Part shown: piece by piece, positions 31,604-41,160 of the stretch
Position numbering within the stretch: the first letter of the stretch is position 1
How the letters are laid out: each line of letters begins with the position of its first letter
NCBI GenBank assembly: GCA_964351495.1
Contig: CAYGOC010000012.1
Location: forward strand, 1-64,000
DNA from: CAYGOC01 sp964351495
GTDB taxonomy: Bacteria > Chlamydiota > Chlamydiia > Chlamydiales > SM23-39
DNA length: 64,000 nt
Reading direction: 5' to 3'
Position numbers and translations under genes: made by a program
The notes under the pieces: generated by a model
Told to the model about the DNA's origin: nothing
Seen by the model: the letters and a program-made list of their open reading frames with translations, nothing else
The model's database searches: none

Positions 31604-32992
31604 ATGAAAGGAAAAGAAGTCTTATATTCTGAAAATAAAGTCCATTTTACCAGTCTGGGCTGCGCTAGAAATTTAGTAGATAGTGAAGTTATGATAGCGC
31701 TTCTTTTAAAGTCCGGCTACGAGCTTACCCCTGTTTTAGAAGAGGCAGACTTTTTGGTAGTCAATACTTGTGGTTTCTTAGAGTCAGCAAGACAAGAAGC
31801 TCTAGCTGTTTTTGAGGAGTTATTTTCTTATAAAAAAGAAAAGGCAAAGGTAATCGCTGTAGGGTGTATGGTGCAAAAATGTCCTGAGGTGCTCACTACA
31901 AAATTCCCTAAAATCCATGCTCTTTTGGGGTCTGGAGATATGGAAAAAATCGTAGAAGTGATTCAAAAGGATTCTTTTTCGAAAGAGGTCTCTGAAAAAA
32001 GAAGTTATCTTCAATGGGGAGAGGTGCCCCGGTTTGTATCTACCCCCAAACACTACGCGTATTTAAAGATTGCAGAGGGGTGTAAGAAGAAGTGTTCTTA
32101 CTGTATTATCCCTCATATCAAGGGGAAGTTAAAAAGCAAGCCGGTAGAGCAGGTGATAAAAGAATTCCGCCTTCTTATATCTCAAGGGGTTTCTGAAGTG
32201 ATCCTAATTGCCCAAGATCTTGGGGACTATGGGAAAGACTTACCCGAAAAAAAGAGCTTTTCCTTTCTTTTAAAAGCGCTTTTACAGGAAAAAGGGGATT
32301 TTTGGATTCGCCTTTTATATTTGTATCCCGATGAAATTGATGATGAGCTTATTTCTATCATAGCCTCAGACTCTAGGGTGTGTAGATATGTAGATATGCC
32401 TATTCAGCATATAAACGGAGATCTTTTAAAAAAGATGCATCGGAAAACCTCCCCGGAAGAGATTTTTAGTGTTATAGAAAAGGTAAGAAAAAGAATTCCT
32501 GATATGGCTATTCGAACTAGTTTAATGGTAGGTTTTCCGGGGGAAACAGAAAAGCAGTTTGAAGAGCTTCTCTCTTTTGTAGAGGCGGTCCGGCTCTCTC
32601 AAGTAGGCGTGTTTTCTTACTCAAAAGAAAAAGAGTCTTTTTCCGCTTCTTTACCCGGACATATTCCGGAAACGGTAAAAGAGGAAAGAAAATCTTTATT
32701 AATGGACCTTCTTTTAAAAATAGCTAGAGAGGAGAATCAGAAAAAAATAGGGAAAAGATACCCTGTTGTTATAGACGGTCCTCACCCCGACTCTTCTTAT
32801 CTTCTACAAGGAAGAACGGAATTTCAATGTCCGGAAGTAGACGGAATCGTCATTTTAAATGACTTTGATGTGGCTCCTGAGGCTTGTAAAAAGTATTTGG
32901 TAGAAATCACAGACTACGCAGACTACGATCTAATAGGGAAAGTCCTAGCTCCTATTTTGGTAAAAAAGAAAAATCCTTTAGCGCTTGTTTAA
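31604..32992 (+). CDS. rimO: Ribosomal protein uS12 methylthiotransferase RimO
   Basis: A 462-residue radical-SAM enzyme that adds a methylthio group to the conserved Asp of ribosomal protein uS12. The N-terminal cluster cysteines are in SLGCARNLVDSE, NTCGFLES and AVGCMVQK; the radical-SAM cluster is CKKKCSYC; a TRAM-like domain closes the protein. The LGC.RN.VDSE form and lack of a MiaB-type N terminus favour RimO over MiaB. ATG 31604 has AAGGAA upstream; a TTG at 31589 is less likely. Confidence 0.92.
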   Translation: MKGKEVLYSENKVHFTSLGCARNLVDSEVMIALLLKSGYELTPVLEEADFLVVNTCGFLESARQEALAVFEELFSYKKEKAKVIAVGCMVQKCPEVLTTKFPKIHALLGSGDMEKIVEVIQKDSFSKEVSEKRSYLQWGEVPRFVSTPKHYAYLKIAEGCKKKCSYCIIPHIKGKLKSKPVEQVIKEFRLLISQGVSEVILIAQDLGDYGKDLPEKKSFSFLLKALLQEKGDFWIRLLYLYPDEIDDELISIIASDSRVCRYVDMPIQHINGDLLKKMHRKTSPEEIFSVIEKVRKRIPDMAIRTSLMVGFPGETEKQFEELLSFVEAVRLSQVGVFSYSKEKESFSASLPGHIPETVKEERKSLLMDLLLKIAREENQKKIGKRYPVVIDGPHPDSSYLLQGRTEFQCPEVDGIVILNDFDVAPEACKKYLVEITDYADYDLIGKVLAPILVKKKNPLALV

Positions 32993-33132
32993 ATGGAACT
33001 CTTTCATTCTTAAAGACTCTCTTTTTTTTTCAAAAAAAAGACTTTTTTTATCTTTTCAAAAAAGGGAAGATTTCTAAAAATGGCCGAATAGCCTTTGATT
33101 ACTTTTAGAGCTAGAAATAAGGAATAAACCCT

Positions 33133-33444
33133 TTGTATATGCAGCAAGAAGAAGCCCCAGTTTTTTATTTGAACTATCTAAACTATGAGCAACTTCCTCC
33201 TCAAAATGGAGATCCTCACGAAAGGCTAAACTGTTTTTATTTAGCTATTATGGAAGCGATTTTTGCGGGGCAATATTCGGTTGCTTATGAAATCTACCAA
33301 GATCTTCTTGCTAAAAAAGCATTTTTTCCTTCTTCTGATTCTTATCCTTTTAGGGAAGAGATGGGAGACTTGCAGTTAGAAATAGTAGAGGCTTTACTAG
33401 GCTGCGGGCTTAAAGCTTCCATGAATGATTTTACTTTTTATTAA
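33133..33444 (+). CDS. Hypothetical protein, about 100 residues
   Basis: A 101-103-residue soluble protein, acidic and aromatic-rich (NYLNYEQLPPQNGD), with helical segments (NCFYLAIMEAIFAGQYSVAYEIYQDLL) resembling a single TPR-like unit. TTG 33133 is better placed relative to AAGGAA than ATG 33139. No family recognised. It stands alone between rimO and the sugar porter. Confidence 0.5.
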   Translation: MYMQQEEAPVFYLNYLNYEQLPPQNGDPHERLNCFYLAIMEAIFAGQYSVAYEIYQDLLAKKAFFPSSDSYPFREEMGDLQLEIVEALLGCGLKASMNDFTFY

Positions 33445-33540
33445 AAATTCACTCTCTTTTTACATCAAAACTAGAAAAGCTCTTGAATACAAATAAAAAA
33501 TTTTGTTCACTCAGGACAGATTCAAAATCAGAGAGAGTGT

Positions 33541-34866
33541 ATGCATTCTACCAAAAAAATCCCTTCCGTGTTGTTGTTTTCTGTATTAGTGGTGTCTTTA
33601 GGGGGACTCCTTTTTGGCTTTAATACAAGCGTTATATCAGGGGCTTTGCTGTTTATTACCAAACAGTTTTCTTTTTCCACCTTCGATCAAGAACTTATAG
33701 TAAGCACCCTTTTAGTAGGGGCTTTGATAGGGGCTTTGATAGGGGGGTCTATGGCAGATAAGTTTGGAAGAAAGCTGACCCTGTTTTTTACAGTCCTTTT
33801 ATTTGCTATAGGAGCCTTTTTTTTAGTGGTAGCAGATATGCTTTCCTCTTTTTTAATAGGAAGGTTTGTTTTGGGGCTTTCTATCGGTATTGTTTCTGTA
33901 TGCGTTCCTTTATATATAGCCGAAATCTCTCCTCCCAGGATTAGAGGGGCTTTGGTTTCTTGTAATCAGTTGGCTATCACCATTGGGATTTTAGTAGCCT
34001 ATCTAGTAGATTACGGCTTTTCTTCTGACTCTCAGTGGAGATGGATGTTTGCTTTTGCATTTATTCCGACAGCGCTTTTATTTTTGGGGCTTTTTTTTAT
34101 AAAAGAGACTCCTGGTTGGCTCTTAGAGCAGGATAAAGAAAAAGAGGCTAAGAAGGTAGCCAAAGAGCTTCATATGGACTTAGGTGTTATTCTGGAGAGA
34201 AAAGCTTCTGAGCCGGTAAAGAAAAAAGGAATTTTTCACCCTTCAGTCAGAATTCCTTTTATCATAGGTATTGGGATTGCTGTATTTCAGCAAATCACAG
34301 GAATTAATGTTGTGATTTACTATGCTCCTAGAATTTTTCAAGCCGCAGGACTTGAAAGTAGCCAGACCGCTATTTTAGCTACGGTGGGCGTAGGTGTGGT
34401 AAACGTTATTATGACCATTATCGCTTTATGGATTATTGATAGAGTAGGAAGAAGGCCTCTTTTGACGGTAGGGTTAATTGGGATGTTTTTTTCTCTTCTT
34501 ATTTTAGGGTTTTCTTTTTACGAAGAGGCTAAAGACTTAGGAATGGCGGCGGTTATTAGCATGGTTGCCTATGTTGCATTTTTTGCTATTAGTTTGGGCC
34601 CTGTAGCCTGGCTTATCATTTCTGAGGTCTATCCTATGAGCATAAGAGGGAAAGCTATGGGAATCGCCGTTTTTGCAAACTGGCTTTCCAACTATGTGGT
34701 TTCTTTAACTTTTTTAACACTTTTAGAAGAGCTTACTACCGCGGGAACTTTTTTGCTGTACGCCACTATTTGTCTTGTAGCTCTTTGGTTTGTAAAAAAA
34801 TGGGTTCCTGAAACCAAGAATAAAACCTTTGAAGAGATCCAGCATTTTTGGACAAAAAGGTCTTGA
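33541..34866 (+). CDS. MFS sugar:proton symporter (sugar porter family)
   Basis: A 441-residue transporter with 12 hydrophobic segments and sugar-porter signatures: GGLLFGFNTSVISGAL, GGSMADKFGRK, RFVLGLSIGIVSVCVPLYIAE within the first half, QQITGINVVIYYAP in TM7, DRVGRRPLL and the closing PETKNKT. Relatives include XylE, AraE and GalP. The sugar cannot be told. Followed 48 bases later by class I aldolase, so import may feed glycolysis. Confidence 0.92.
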   Translation: MHSTKKIPSVLLFSVLVVSLGGLLFGFNTSVISGALLFITKQFSFSTFDQELIVSTLLVGALIGALIGGSMADKFGRKLTLFFTVLLFAIGAFFLVVADMLSSFLIGRFVLGLSIGIVSVCVPLYIAEISPPRIRGALVSCNQLAITIGILVAYLVDYGFSSDSQWRWMFAFAFIPTALLFLGLFFIKETPGWLLEQDKEKEAKKVAKELHMDLGVILERKASEPVKKKGIFHPSVRIPFIIGIGIAVFQQITGINVVIYYAPRIFQAAGLESSQTAILATVGVGVVNVIMTIIALWIIDRVGRRPLLTVGLIGMFFSLLILGFSFYEEAKDLGMAAVISMVAYVAFFAISLGPVAWLIISEVYPMSIRGKAMGIAVFANWLSNYVVSLTFLTLLEELTTAGTFLLYATICLVALWFVKKWVPETKNKTFEEIQHFWTKRS

Positions 34867-34914
34867 GGTGCAAATGCTTTTTACGTATGTTCTCTTGTAA
34901 TTTTAGGAGAGAAT

Positions 34915-35961
34915 ATGGAGCTTTCAGAAATACTATCTTTACTCGGAAAAGAAGGGGAAGATCTCCTTCAATTTACCTCACAATTTCCGAAAAAACACTT
35001 GGCTACCCCCGGTGAAGATTGGGTAGATAGAATCTTTCTTCCCTCTGACAGAAATATCCGTGTCTTATCTTCTTTGCAAAGACTCTTTTCTACAGGAAGG
35101 CTTGCCAATACGGGATATGTTTCTATTTTACCTGTGGACCAAGGGGTAGAGCATACGGCAGGAGCTTCTTTTTCTATAAATCCGGACTACTTCGATCCGG
35201 AAAATTTAGCTCTTCTTGCTATAGAAGGAGGATGTAACGCTCTAGCCACAACTTCTGGAGTATTAGGCCTTATAGCGCGTAAATATGCTCATAAGATCCC
35301 TTTAATTTTAAAAATAAATCATAATGAGCTTCTCTCTTACCCTAATAGCTATGACCAAACTCTTTTTGCTTCTGTTCATAAGGCATATGAGCAAGGTTGC
35401 GTGGGAGTGGGAGCTACTATCTATTTTGGTTCCTTAGAAAGTAGAAGACAGATTGTAGAGGTATCAAAAGCATTTGAAAAAGCCCATGACCTTGGAATGT
35501 TTACTGTTTTATGGTGCTATTTAAGAAATGATGCCTTTAAAAAAGAACAAGACTTTCATGAAGCCTCTGATCTTACGGGACAAGCAAATCACCTAGGAGC
35601 TACTCTTGGAGCAGACATTGTAAAACAAAAACTTCCCCTAGTAAACGGAGGCTTTAAAGCTTTGAAATTTGGTAAGTCTTCCAAAGAAATGTATGCTCTT
35701 ACTTCAAATCACCCTATAGATCTTTGTAGGTATCAAGTAATCAACGGCTATATGGGGAAAATAGGGCTTATCAACTCAGGAGGACCTTCTGGAGAAGAAG
35801 ACTTACTGCAGGCGGTAAAAACGGCTATTATTAATAAAAGGGCCGGGGGTATAGGGCTTATTTCAGGAAGAAAAGCCTTTCAAAAAAAGCTTAAAGAAGG
35901 GGTTTCTCTTCTACACGCTATTCAGGATGTTTATAAAAATAAAAAGATAACCTTGGCCTAA
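34915..35961 (+). CDS. fbaB: Class I fructose-bisphosphate aldolase (DhnA/FbaB type)
   Basis: A 348-residue Schiff-base aldolase of the bacterial/archaeal DhnA family, cleaving fructose 1,6-bisphosphate. Seen: SILPVDQGVEHTAGASF, the barrel motif ALATTSGVLGLIARKY, ILKINHNELL and the likely Schiff-base Lys in GADIVKQKLP; the phosphate site GGPSGEEDLL and GGIGLISGRKAF. GGAGAG precedes the ATG. Chlamydiae use this aldolase type. Confidence 0.94.
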   Translation: MELSEILSLLGKEGEDLLQFTSQFPKKHLATPGEDWVDRIFLPSDRNIRVLSSLQRLFSTGRLANTGYVSILPVDQGVEHTAGASFSINPDYFDPENLALLAIEGGCNALATTSGVLGLIARKYAHKIPLILKINHNELLSYPNSYDQTLFASVHKAYEQGCVGVGATIYFGSLESRRQIVEVSKAFEKAHDLGMFTVLWCYLRNDAFKKEQDFHEASDLTGQANHLGATLGADIVKQKLPLVNGGFKALKFGKSSKEMYALTSNHPIDLCRYQVINGYMGKIGLINSGGPSGEEDLLQAVKTAIINKRAGGIGLISGRKAFQKKLKEGVSLLHAIQDVYKNKKITLA

Positions 35962-35966
35962 GCTAT

Positions 35967-37799
35967 TTATTCTACCGTGACTGACTTTGCCAAATTTTTA
36001 GGTTGATCTATTTCTGTTCCTTTTTCTTTGGCAATATAATAGGCAAAAAGTTGTCCTGCAACAGAAGAGGGGAGAGTTGCTAGCTCATCGATTGTTTGAG
36101 GAAGATAAAAAATGTCATCTGCAATATTTTTGATTTCTTCTATTCCATAAGGAACAAAAGCCAAAATAGGAGCGCTTCTTGCTTTGGCTTCCATTAAATT
36201 AGAGGACATCTTTTCATAGGTTTGTAAGTTGGCGCAAAAGGCAATAATCGGAAGGTTTTCATCAAGTAAAGCTATAGGTCCATGCTTTAATTCTCCGGCA
36301 GGATAGCCGTTTGCGTTGACGTAGGAAATCTCTTTTAGTTTTAAAGCAGCCTCTAAACAAGTTGCATACATATACCTTCTTCCCAAAAAGAAAAAGTCTT
36401 GATATTTGCTATACTTTTTAGCAAGCGCTTCTATTTCTGAAGCTCTATCTAACACCTGTTTGATTTTTTGGGGAATTTTCTTTAGATGATGCCAGCAGGA
36501 AAGGGCCTCTTCTCTACTCAGATGGCGAAGCCTGGCCATCATAATGGAAAAAAGATAGAGAACCACTATTTGTGAGGTGAAAGCTTTGGTAGAACACACG
36601 CCAATTTCAGGGCCTGCTTTTAAAAAAATACAGCTATCAGACTCTCTGGTTAAGGTAGAGTTTTTTACATTACAAATACCTAAGATTTTGGCCCCTTTTG
36701 CTTTTGCCTCCCTTACAGCTGCAATGGTATCGGCCGTCTCTCCCGATTGACTAATTGCAATGACCAAGGTTTCTTTGGAAATGATAGGGTTTTTGTAGCG
36801 CAGTTCTGAAGCAATCTCTGCATAGGTAGGAATGCGAGCTTTTTCTTCCAATAAAGAAGCTCCAATAGAGCCTGCATGCCAAGAAGTACCGCAAGCAACA
36901 ATTAAAATATGGCTTGTAGCTGAAAGTTCTTTTGCGGTGAAAAGAAAGTTTTCAAATTCAGCATTACCAAAGTCTTCAGAAAACCTTCCTAAAAAAGCCC
37001 TTTGAATGGTTAAAGGCTGCTCATAGATCTCTTTTAGCATGAAATGCTCAAACCCCTCTTTAGAGGGAGGTTCATATTCCGATTCGAGCCTTTCTGATTT
37101 TTTAAAGATCCTATGTAGGTTTTTATCAAAAACCGTAATTTCTTTCTTTCTTACCCTTGCTACTTCGTCATTTTTTAGAAAAAAAACATGGAGCGATTTT
37201 CCCAAAAAAGAGTTGGGGTCAGAAGAGATCCAACTTTCTGTTTTTTCTGTATCATATCCGATAGCTAAAGGACTTTCCCTAGTAGCTGCTACAATTTCTT
37301 CCGGGCGATCTTTGTGAATTACGGCAATAGCTAAAGAGCCCTTCATAACTTTTAGGCTTTTATGAACGGCTTTATACAAATCTCCCTTATAGTGATAAGA
37401 GATAAGCTGAGCGATCACCTCCGTATCGGTTTCAGAGCGAAAGGGGATTCCTTTTGCTTTTAACATCTCTTTTAAGCTTTCGTAGTTTTCGATAATTCCG
37501 TTATGAACTAAAGCCAAAGAGAGACACTCATCAAAGTGAGGATGAGCGTTTTCATAGGAGGGCTTTCCGTGAGTAGCCCATCTGGTATGGCCGATGGCTG
37601 CCTCTAAAGAAAAGTTTTTTTCGATAATTTTGTCTTCTAAAAGGCTAATTTTACTCGAGTCTTTTACAAAGACAAGCTTTCCTTTTTGGATTCCTGCAAT
37701 TCCGGCAGAATCATAGCCACGGTATTCCAGTTGTTTGAGTCCTTTAAGACAGATTTGTAAAGGATTTTTATTTCCTGTATATCCGAAAATACCACACAT
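35967..37799 (-). CDS. glmS: Glucosamine--fructose-6-phosphate aminotransferase
   Basis: A 610-residue enzyme making glucosamine 6-phosphate from fructose 6-phosphate and glutamine for LPS and peptidoglycan. N-terminal glutaminase with catalytic Cys 2 (MCGIFGYTGN) and GHTRWATHG; two SIS domains (CGTSWHAG, SQSGETADT, CSTKAFTSQ; RRYMYATCLEAALKLKE). The C-terminal motif LAKSVTVE is complete. Convergent with the aldolase gene. Confidence 0.97.
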   Translation of the reverse strand: MCGIFGYTGNKNPLQICLKGLKQLEYRGYDSAGIAGIQKGKLVFVKDSSKISLLEDKIIEKNFSLEAAIGHTRWATHGKPSYENAHPHFDECLSLALVHNGIIENYESLKEMLKAKGIPFRSETDTEVIAQLISYHYKGDLYKAVHKSLKVMKGSLAIAVIHKDRPEEIVAATRESPLAIGYDTEKTESWISSDPNSFLGKSLHVFFLKNDEVARVRKKEITVFDKNLHRIFKKSERLESEYEPPSKEGFEHFMLKEIYEQPLTIQRAFLGRFSEDFGNAEFENFLFTAKELSATSHILIVACGTSWHAGSIGASLLEEKARIPTYAEIASELRYKNPIISKETLVIAISQSGETADTIAAVREAKAKGAKILGICNVKNSTLTRESDSCIFLKAGPEIGVCSTKAFTSQIVVLYLFSIMMARLRHLSREEALSCWHHLKKIPQKIKQVLDRASEIEALAKKYSKYQDFFFLGRRYMYATCLEAALKLKEISYVNANGYPAGELKHGPIALLDENLPIIAFCANLQTYEKMSSNLMEAKARSAPILAFVPYGIEEIKNIADDIFYLPQTIDELATLPSSVAGQLFAYYIAKEKGTEIDQPKNLAKSVTVE

Positions 37800-37816
37800 A
37801 GTTTTTGCCTTTGTTT

Positions 37817-38566
37817 TTAAAGCCGGATAGCAGATACAGCTAGAAAAAGAGGAAACTCTTTTCTTGCTCTATTTTCTACTTTTCCTTTTTTTCCTACGCT
37901 TTCTTTATGAGAACATAACTCTTTCATATCTTCTATAAAAAAGCCGCTTTGTTTTAAAGCTTGCATAAAGTCTTGAAGGCTAAAATGAAAAGAAATGCTT
38001 TGTTTAGAAGGGTCTTTTCCGGGTTCCATCTGTATGGGCACTTCTAAAAAAGAGAGATAGGAGTCAATTCTTCTGTATTGTAGTTTCTTTCTTTCGTCAT
38101 ACCCCCAAGAAGACTGCCTGGGGATTCGAAAGCAAGGATGGTTTAATACAAATACGATTTTTCCTGCTTTTTCTATGAAAGGGGCTACCTTTTCTAGGAT
38201 CTGAAGGGGAGAGGCCATATTTTGCAAAGAAAGTAAAAAGCAAGCGTGAGAAAACTTTCTATCCAAAGAGATCTTCTTTGAGAGATCTTGAACTAGAAAA
38301 GTATGTGTTTTTTCTCGGCTGAGGTTTATTGCTTGTTTGATCAAAGAGGGAGAAGCATCTAATCCTACATAGCTAGCTATTTTAGGAATGTGCCTTGATA
38401 AGATTCCCTGTCCACAGCCTAAATCTAAAAGAGAAGACTCTTTATCTAAAGCAAGCATGGATAAAAGAGGGGGTAAAATCACCTTTTGGTGATATTCATG
38501 TCCTTTTTGTCCTACTTTTTTATGGTAAGAAAAAGCGCTATTTTCCCATGAGGTATCTTTTTTCAT
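37817..38566 (-). CDS. Class I SAM-dependent methyltransferase
   Basis: A 249-residue methyltransferase with motif I LLDLGCGQGILSRHI and downstream LDASPSLIKQA; the LSLQNMASPLQIL segment fits motif post-II of small-molecule methyltransferases (UbiE/ Methyltransf_11-like). Substrate unknown. Start 38566 is preferred over 38605, which would overlap the divergent mgtE start. It lies 17 bases after glmS (upstream end), likely same-strand unit. Confidence 0.82.
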   Translation of the reverse strand: MKKDTSWENSAFSYHKKVGQKGHEYHQKVILPPLLSMLALDKESSLLDLGCGQGILSRHIPKIASYVGLDASPSLIKQAINLSREKTHTFLVQDLSKKISLDRKFSHACFLLSLQNMASPLQILEKVAPFIEKAGKIVFVLNHPCFRIPRQSSWGYDERKKLQYRRIDSYLSFLEVPIQMEPGKDPSKQSISFHFSLQDFMQALKQSGFFIEDMKELCSHKESVGKKGKVENRARKEFPLFLAVSAIRL

Positions 38567-38597
38567 AGTTTTCTCAGAAAAGTTTCTATAGAAAAGA

Positions 38598-39605
38598 ATG
38601 CGCAAATTTGCTTTTTTTAAAAAGATGAAAAGTAAAAATCAGATATTAAATCAAAAGGTTTCCGAAGTTGCCTCTAAAGAACACGCTTCTTTACAGATGG
38701 AAGATACGGTCTTTGAAGCTTTGGAAAAGTTACGGAAAGAAAAGTTGTCCGATAAGATCGTCTATTTTTACGTAGTAGATGAGGAAACGTTTTTAAAGGG
38801 TGTTGTCTCTACCAGAAAGCTTCTTTTAGCCAGCCCTGAAAGTAAAATTAAAGAAATTATGGAAAAGGCGGTGGTCCATATTATGGAGACACACACCTTA
38901 AAGCAGGCCTTAGAGACGTTTGCCATGCACAGACTCTTAGCTCTTCCGGTTATCGATTCTGAAGGAAAACTTTTAGGGGTAGTAGATGTAGAGCTTTATA
39001 TGGAAGAAAACTTCAATGTGGGGAACTCTTCTCATATGAAAGATGTATTTCAACTTTTAGGTCTTACCTTAGAAGAAAGAGCCTCAACCTGGAGGAGCTA
39101 TAAACTAAGAATGCCTTGGCTCTTCTGTAATATGGTAGGAGGCTTTTTTTGCGCGATCATATCAAGAGTTCACGAACAGGTAATTAGTCGCTTTCTAGTA
39201 TTGGCTATGTTTATTCCCTTGGTTTTGACTCTTTCTGAGTCTGTTTCTATGCAATCTATGACACAAAGCTTGCAGTTTTTAAGAAAGGCAAAGATCTCTT
39301 TTTCTTTTGCTTTCAAAAAAATTATAAAAGAATGGAAGACGGTAGGGTTTTTATCTCTTACAGCGGGGCTTTTTGTAGGAATTGTCTCTCTTTTTTGGCA
39401 GGAAGGAGGCTTAGCTTCTGCCACTATCGGAATTGGAATTTTTGTTTCGGTAATTCTCTCTTCTTCTTTTGGAACGTTTATTCCCATTGTTTTACACGCA
39501 TTAAAGCTAGATCCTAAAGTAGCCTCAGGGCCTGTTGTTTTGATGTTTGCAGACGTTTTAACAACCCTTTTCTACTTGACGTTAGCCTCTTACTGGCTAC
39601 TTTAA
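38598..39605 (+). CDS. mgtE: MgtE-like magnesium transporter, without MgtE N domain
   Basis: A 335-residue protein: two CBS domains (about residues 20-140, including FYVVDEETFLKGVVS and LLALPVIDSEGKLLGVVD) followed by an MgtE-type membrane domain of about five segments (RFLVLAMFIPLVLTLSES, GIGIFVSVILSSSFGTFIPI, SGPVVLMFADVLTTLFY). Classical MgtE is about 450 residues with an N-terminal superhelical domain that seems absent. The usual GGN.G.Q motif reads LSESVSMQS. Mg2+ is the likely substrate. ATG 38625 is an alternative start. Confidence 0.8.
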   Translation: MRKFAFFKKMKSKNQILNQKVSEVASKEHASLQMEDTVFEALEKLRKEKLSDKIVYFYVVDEETFLKGVVSTRKLLLASPESKIKEIMEKAVVHIMETHTLKQALETFAMHRLLALPVIDSEGKLLGVVDVELYMEENFNVGNSSHMKDVFQLLGLTLEERASTWRSYKLRMPWLFCNMVGGFFCAIISRVHEQVISRFLVLAMFIPLVLTLSESVSMQSMTQSLQFLRKAKISFSFAFKKIIKEWKTVGFLSLTAGLFVGIVSLFWQEGGLASATIGIGIFVSVILSSSFGTFIPIVLHALKLDPKVASGPVVLMFADVLTTLFYLTLASYWLL

Positions 39606-41021
39606 GGGTATTTCCGTTTTTGATACCTTCCAACTTTCTTTTTTCTTTTCAAAGATAATTAAAGGAACTAAGACAAAAAGAAAAGACCCTCCCAAAAGAA
39701 AAAGCTCATATTGAAGAAGACTTCCTGTATTAATCTGCTCAGGAGGAACAAACCCTAGGAAAAAAACAAAAATGCAAGAAAAAAGTCCCGCTAAACAGGT
39801 AATCCACATGCCTATATTATTTTTTCCCGGAATTCTATACGCTCTTTTTACCTCAGGTTTTTTATAGCGGAGTTTAATGGCAGAGACGAAAATAATTGCA
39901 TACAGGATGAGATAGAGTTGTACCGTCAAATTGACCAATATCCAATAAGAGCTACTCACATCAGGCATTAAAAGAAAAGCAAGGGAAAGGACTGTTACAA
40001 AAGCAGCTTGTACAATCATCAAAGCGGTCGGCATGCCATATTTATTTACCTTTTGAAAAACAGGGGGCAAGTCTCCATCCAAAGCAGAAGCTAAAATTCC
40101 CTTTGTAGGTCCCACTACCCAAGTGCTCATCATAGAAAAAGCCCCTAAAGCCATGACTACGGCAATAAAAGGAATGGCCCAAGAAAACCCATATTGTTTT
40201 AAAAAAAGAGAAAAAGCCTCCATAGATCCCCCTACTAAACTGATCTGTTTAAAAGGGACTACAATAGCTACGGCTAAAGATCCTAAAGAAGATAAAACCA
40301 AAATCAGAAAAGCAGAGATAAAAATAGATTTAGGATAATCCTTCTGGGGGTTTTTCACCTCTAAAGCATGTACGGAAGACATCTCCATTCCTGCTAAAGA
40401 AAGAAGAATCCCGGAAAAAATAACCAGCTGATTTAAGGAAGTCAAATCGGGAAAAAAAGCGTTCCACGTAATAGGAGTCTCAGAAGGGTTTCCTTGAAAG
40501 TACCACAAAAATCCTAAAAAAATAATTAAAGCGCCGGGAACCAGCGTTCCTACCAAGGCTCCTATAGTAGAGATCCAACCGGACAAAGTCATTCCAAATA
40601 AATTGATGATGGTAACTACCCAAAAAGAGCCCAAAATAACGGTTAGGATATAAGAGGTGTTAGAGGCAAGCTCCGGATTAAATATATAAGCTATGGTAGC
40701 AGCCATAAAAGAAAGTATCGTTGGATACCAAATAACGTTATTAGCCCATTGTAAACATATCGCCAAAAAGCCCATTTTTTCCCCTAGAGCCTCTTTTACC
40801 CATACGTAAATTCCCCTTTGGGGCCAACCCGTCGCCAGCTCTGCTGACACCAAAGATACAGGAATAAAATAGACCAAAGCCGCCAATAGAAAAAAGAAAA
40901 GAGAAGAGAGACCGTATAAAGAGGAAAGAGGAAAATTTTTTATATTACAAATGGCCGTTATGTTGATCATGGTAAGCATGAAAACGGAAATAGTTCTTTT
41001 TTGAGGGGAAGACTGTGACAT
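39597..41021 (-). CDS. APC-family amino-acid antiporter (XasA/GadC-like)
   Basis: A 474-residue, 12-segment transporter of the amino acid-polyamine-organocation superfamily. Seen: LTMINITAICNIKNFPL in TM1, AELATGWPQRGIYVWVKEALG (the helix 2-3 loop typical of the glutamate:GABA antiporter branch) and ILLSLAGMEMSSVHALEV in TM6. Chlamydia carries a related XasA. Exchange of amino acids with the host is likely; the substrate is unknown. It overlaps the mgtE end by nine bases. Confidence 0.88.
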   Translation of the reverse strand: MSQSSPQKRTISVFMLTMINITAICNIKNFPLSSLYGLSSLFFFLLAALVYFIPVSLVSAELATGWPQRGIYVWVKEALGEKMGFLAICLQWANNVIWYPTILSFMAATIAYIFNPELASNTSYILTVILGSFWVVTIINLFGMTLSGWISTIGALVGTLVPGALIIFLGFLWYFQGNPSETPITWNAFFPDLTSLNQLVIFSGILLSLAGMEMSSVHALEVKNPQKDYPKSIFISAFLILVLSSLGSLAVAIVVPFKQISLVGGSMEAFSLFLKQYGFSWAIPFIAVVMALGAFSMMSTWVVGPTKGILASALDGDLPPVFQKVNKYGMPTALMIVQAAFVTVLSLAFLLMPDVSSSYWILVNLTVQLYLILYAIIFVSAIKLRYKKPEVKRAYRIPGKNNIGMWITCLAGLFSCIFVFFLGFVPPEQINTGSLLQYELFLLGGSFLFVLVPLIIFEKKKESWKVSKTEIPLK

Positions 41022-41160
41022 GATTTTTTTTGGTTTTTACAGATTTAACTAATACTTGAGCCCTACAGTATATACAAAAGAAAAATTATTGGCACAAAAA
41101 AGAAAAAACTCACTCTCTTTTATTTTCTCGAAAAACGTTTTGTTCTAGAATAGCATCCTT

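Noticed and set aside
33005..33065. Poly-T and poly-A runs after rimO, as a possible terminator
   Set aside because: The stem would be only A-T pairs with no G-C core, and similar homopolymer runs occur throughout this genome.
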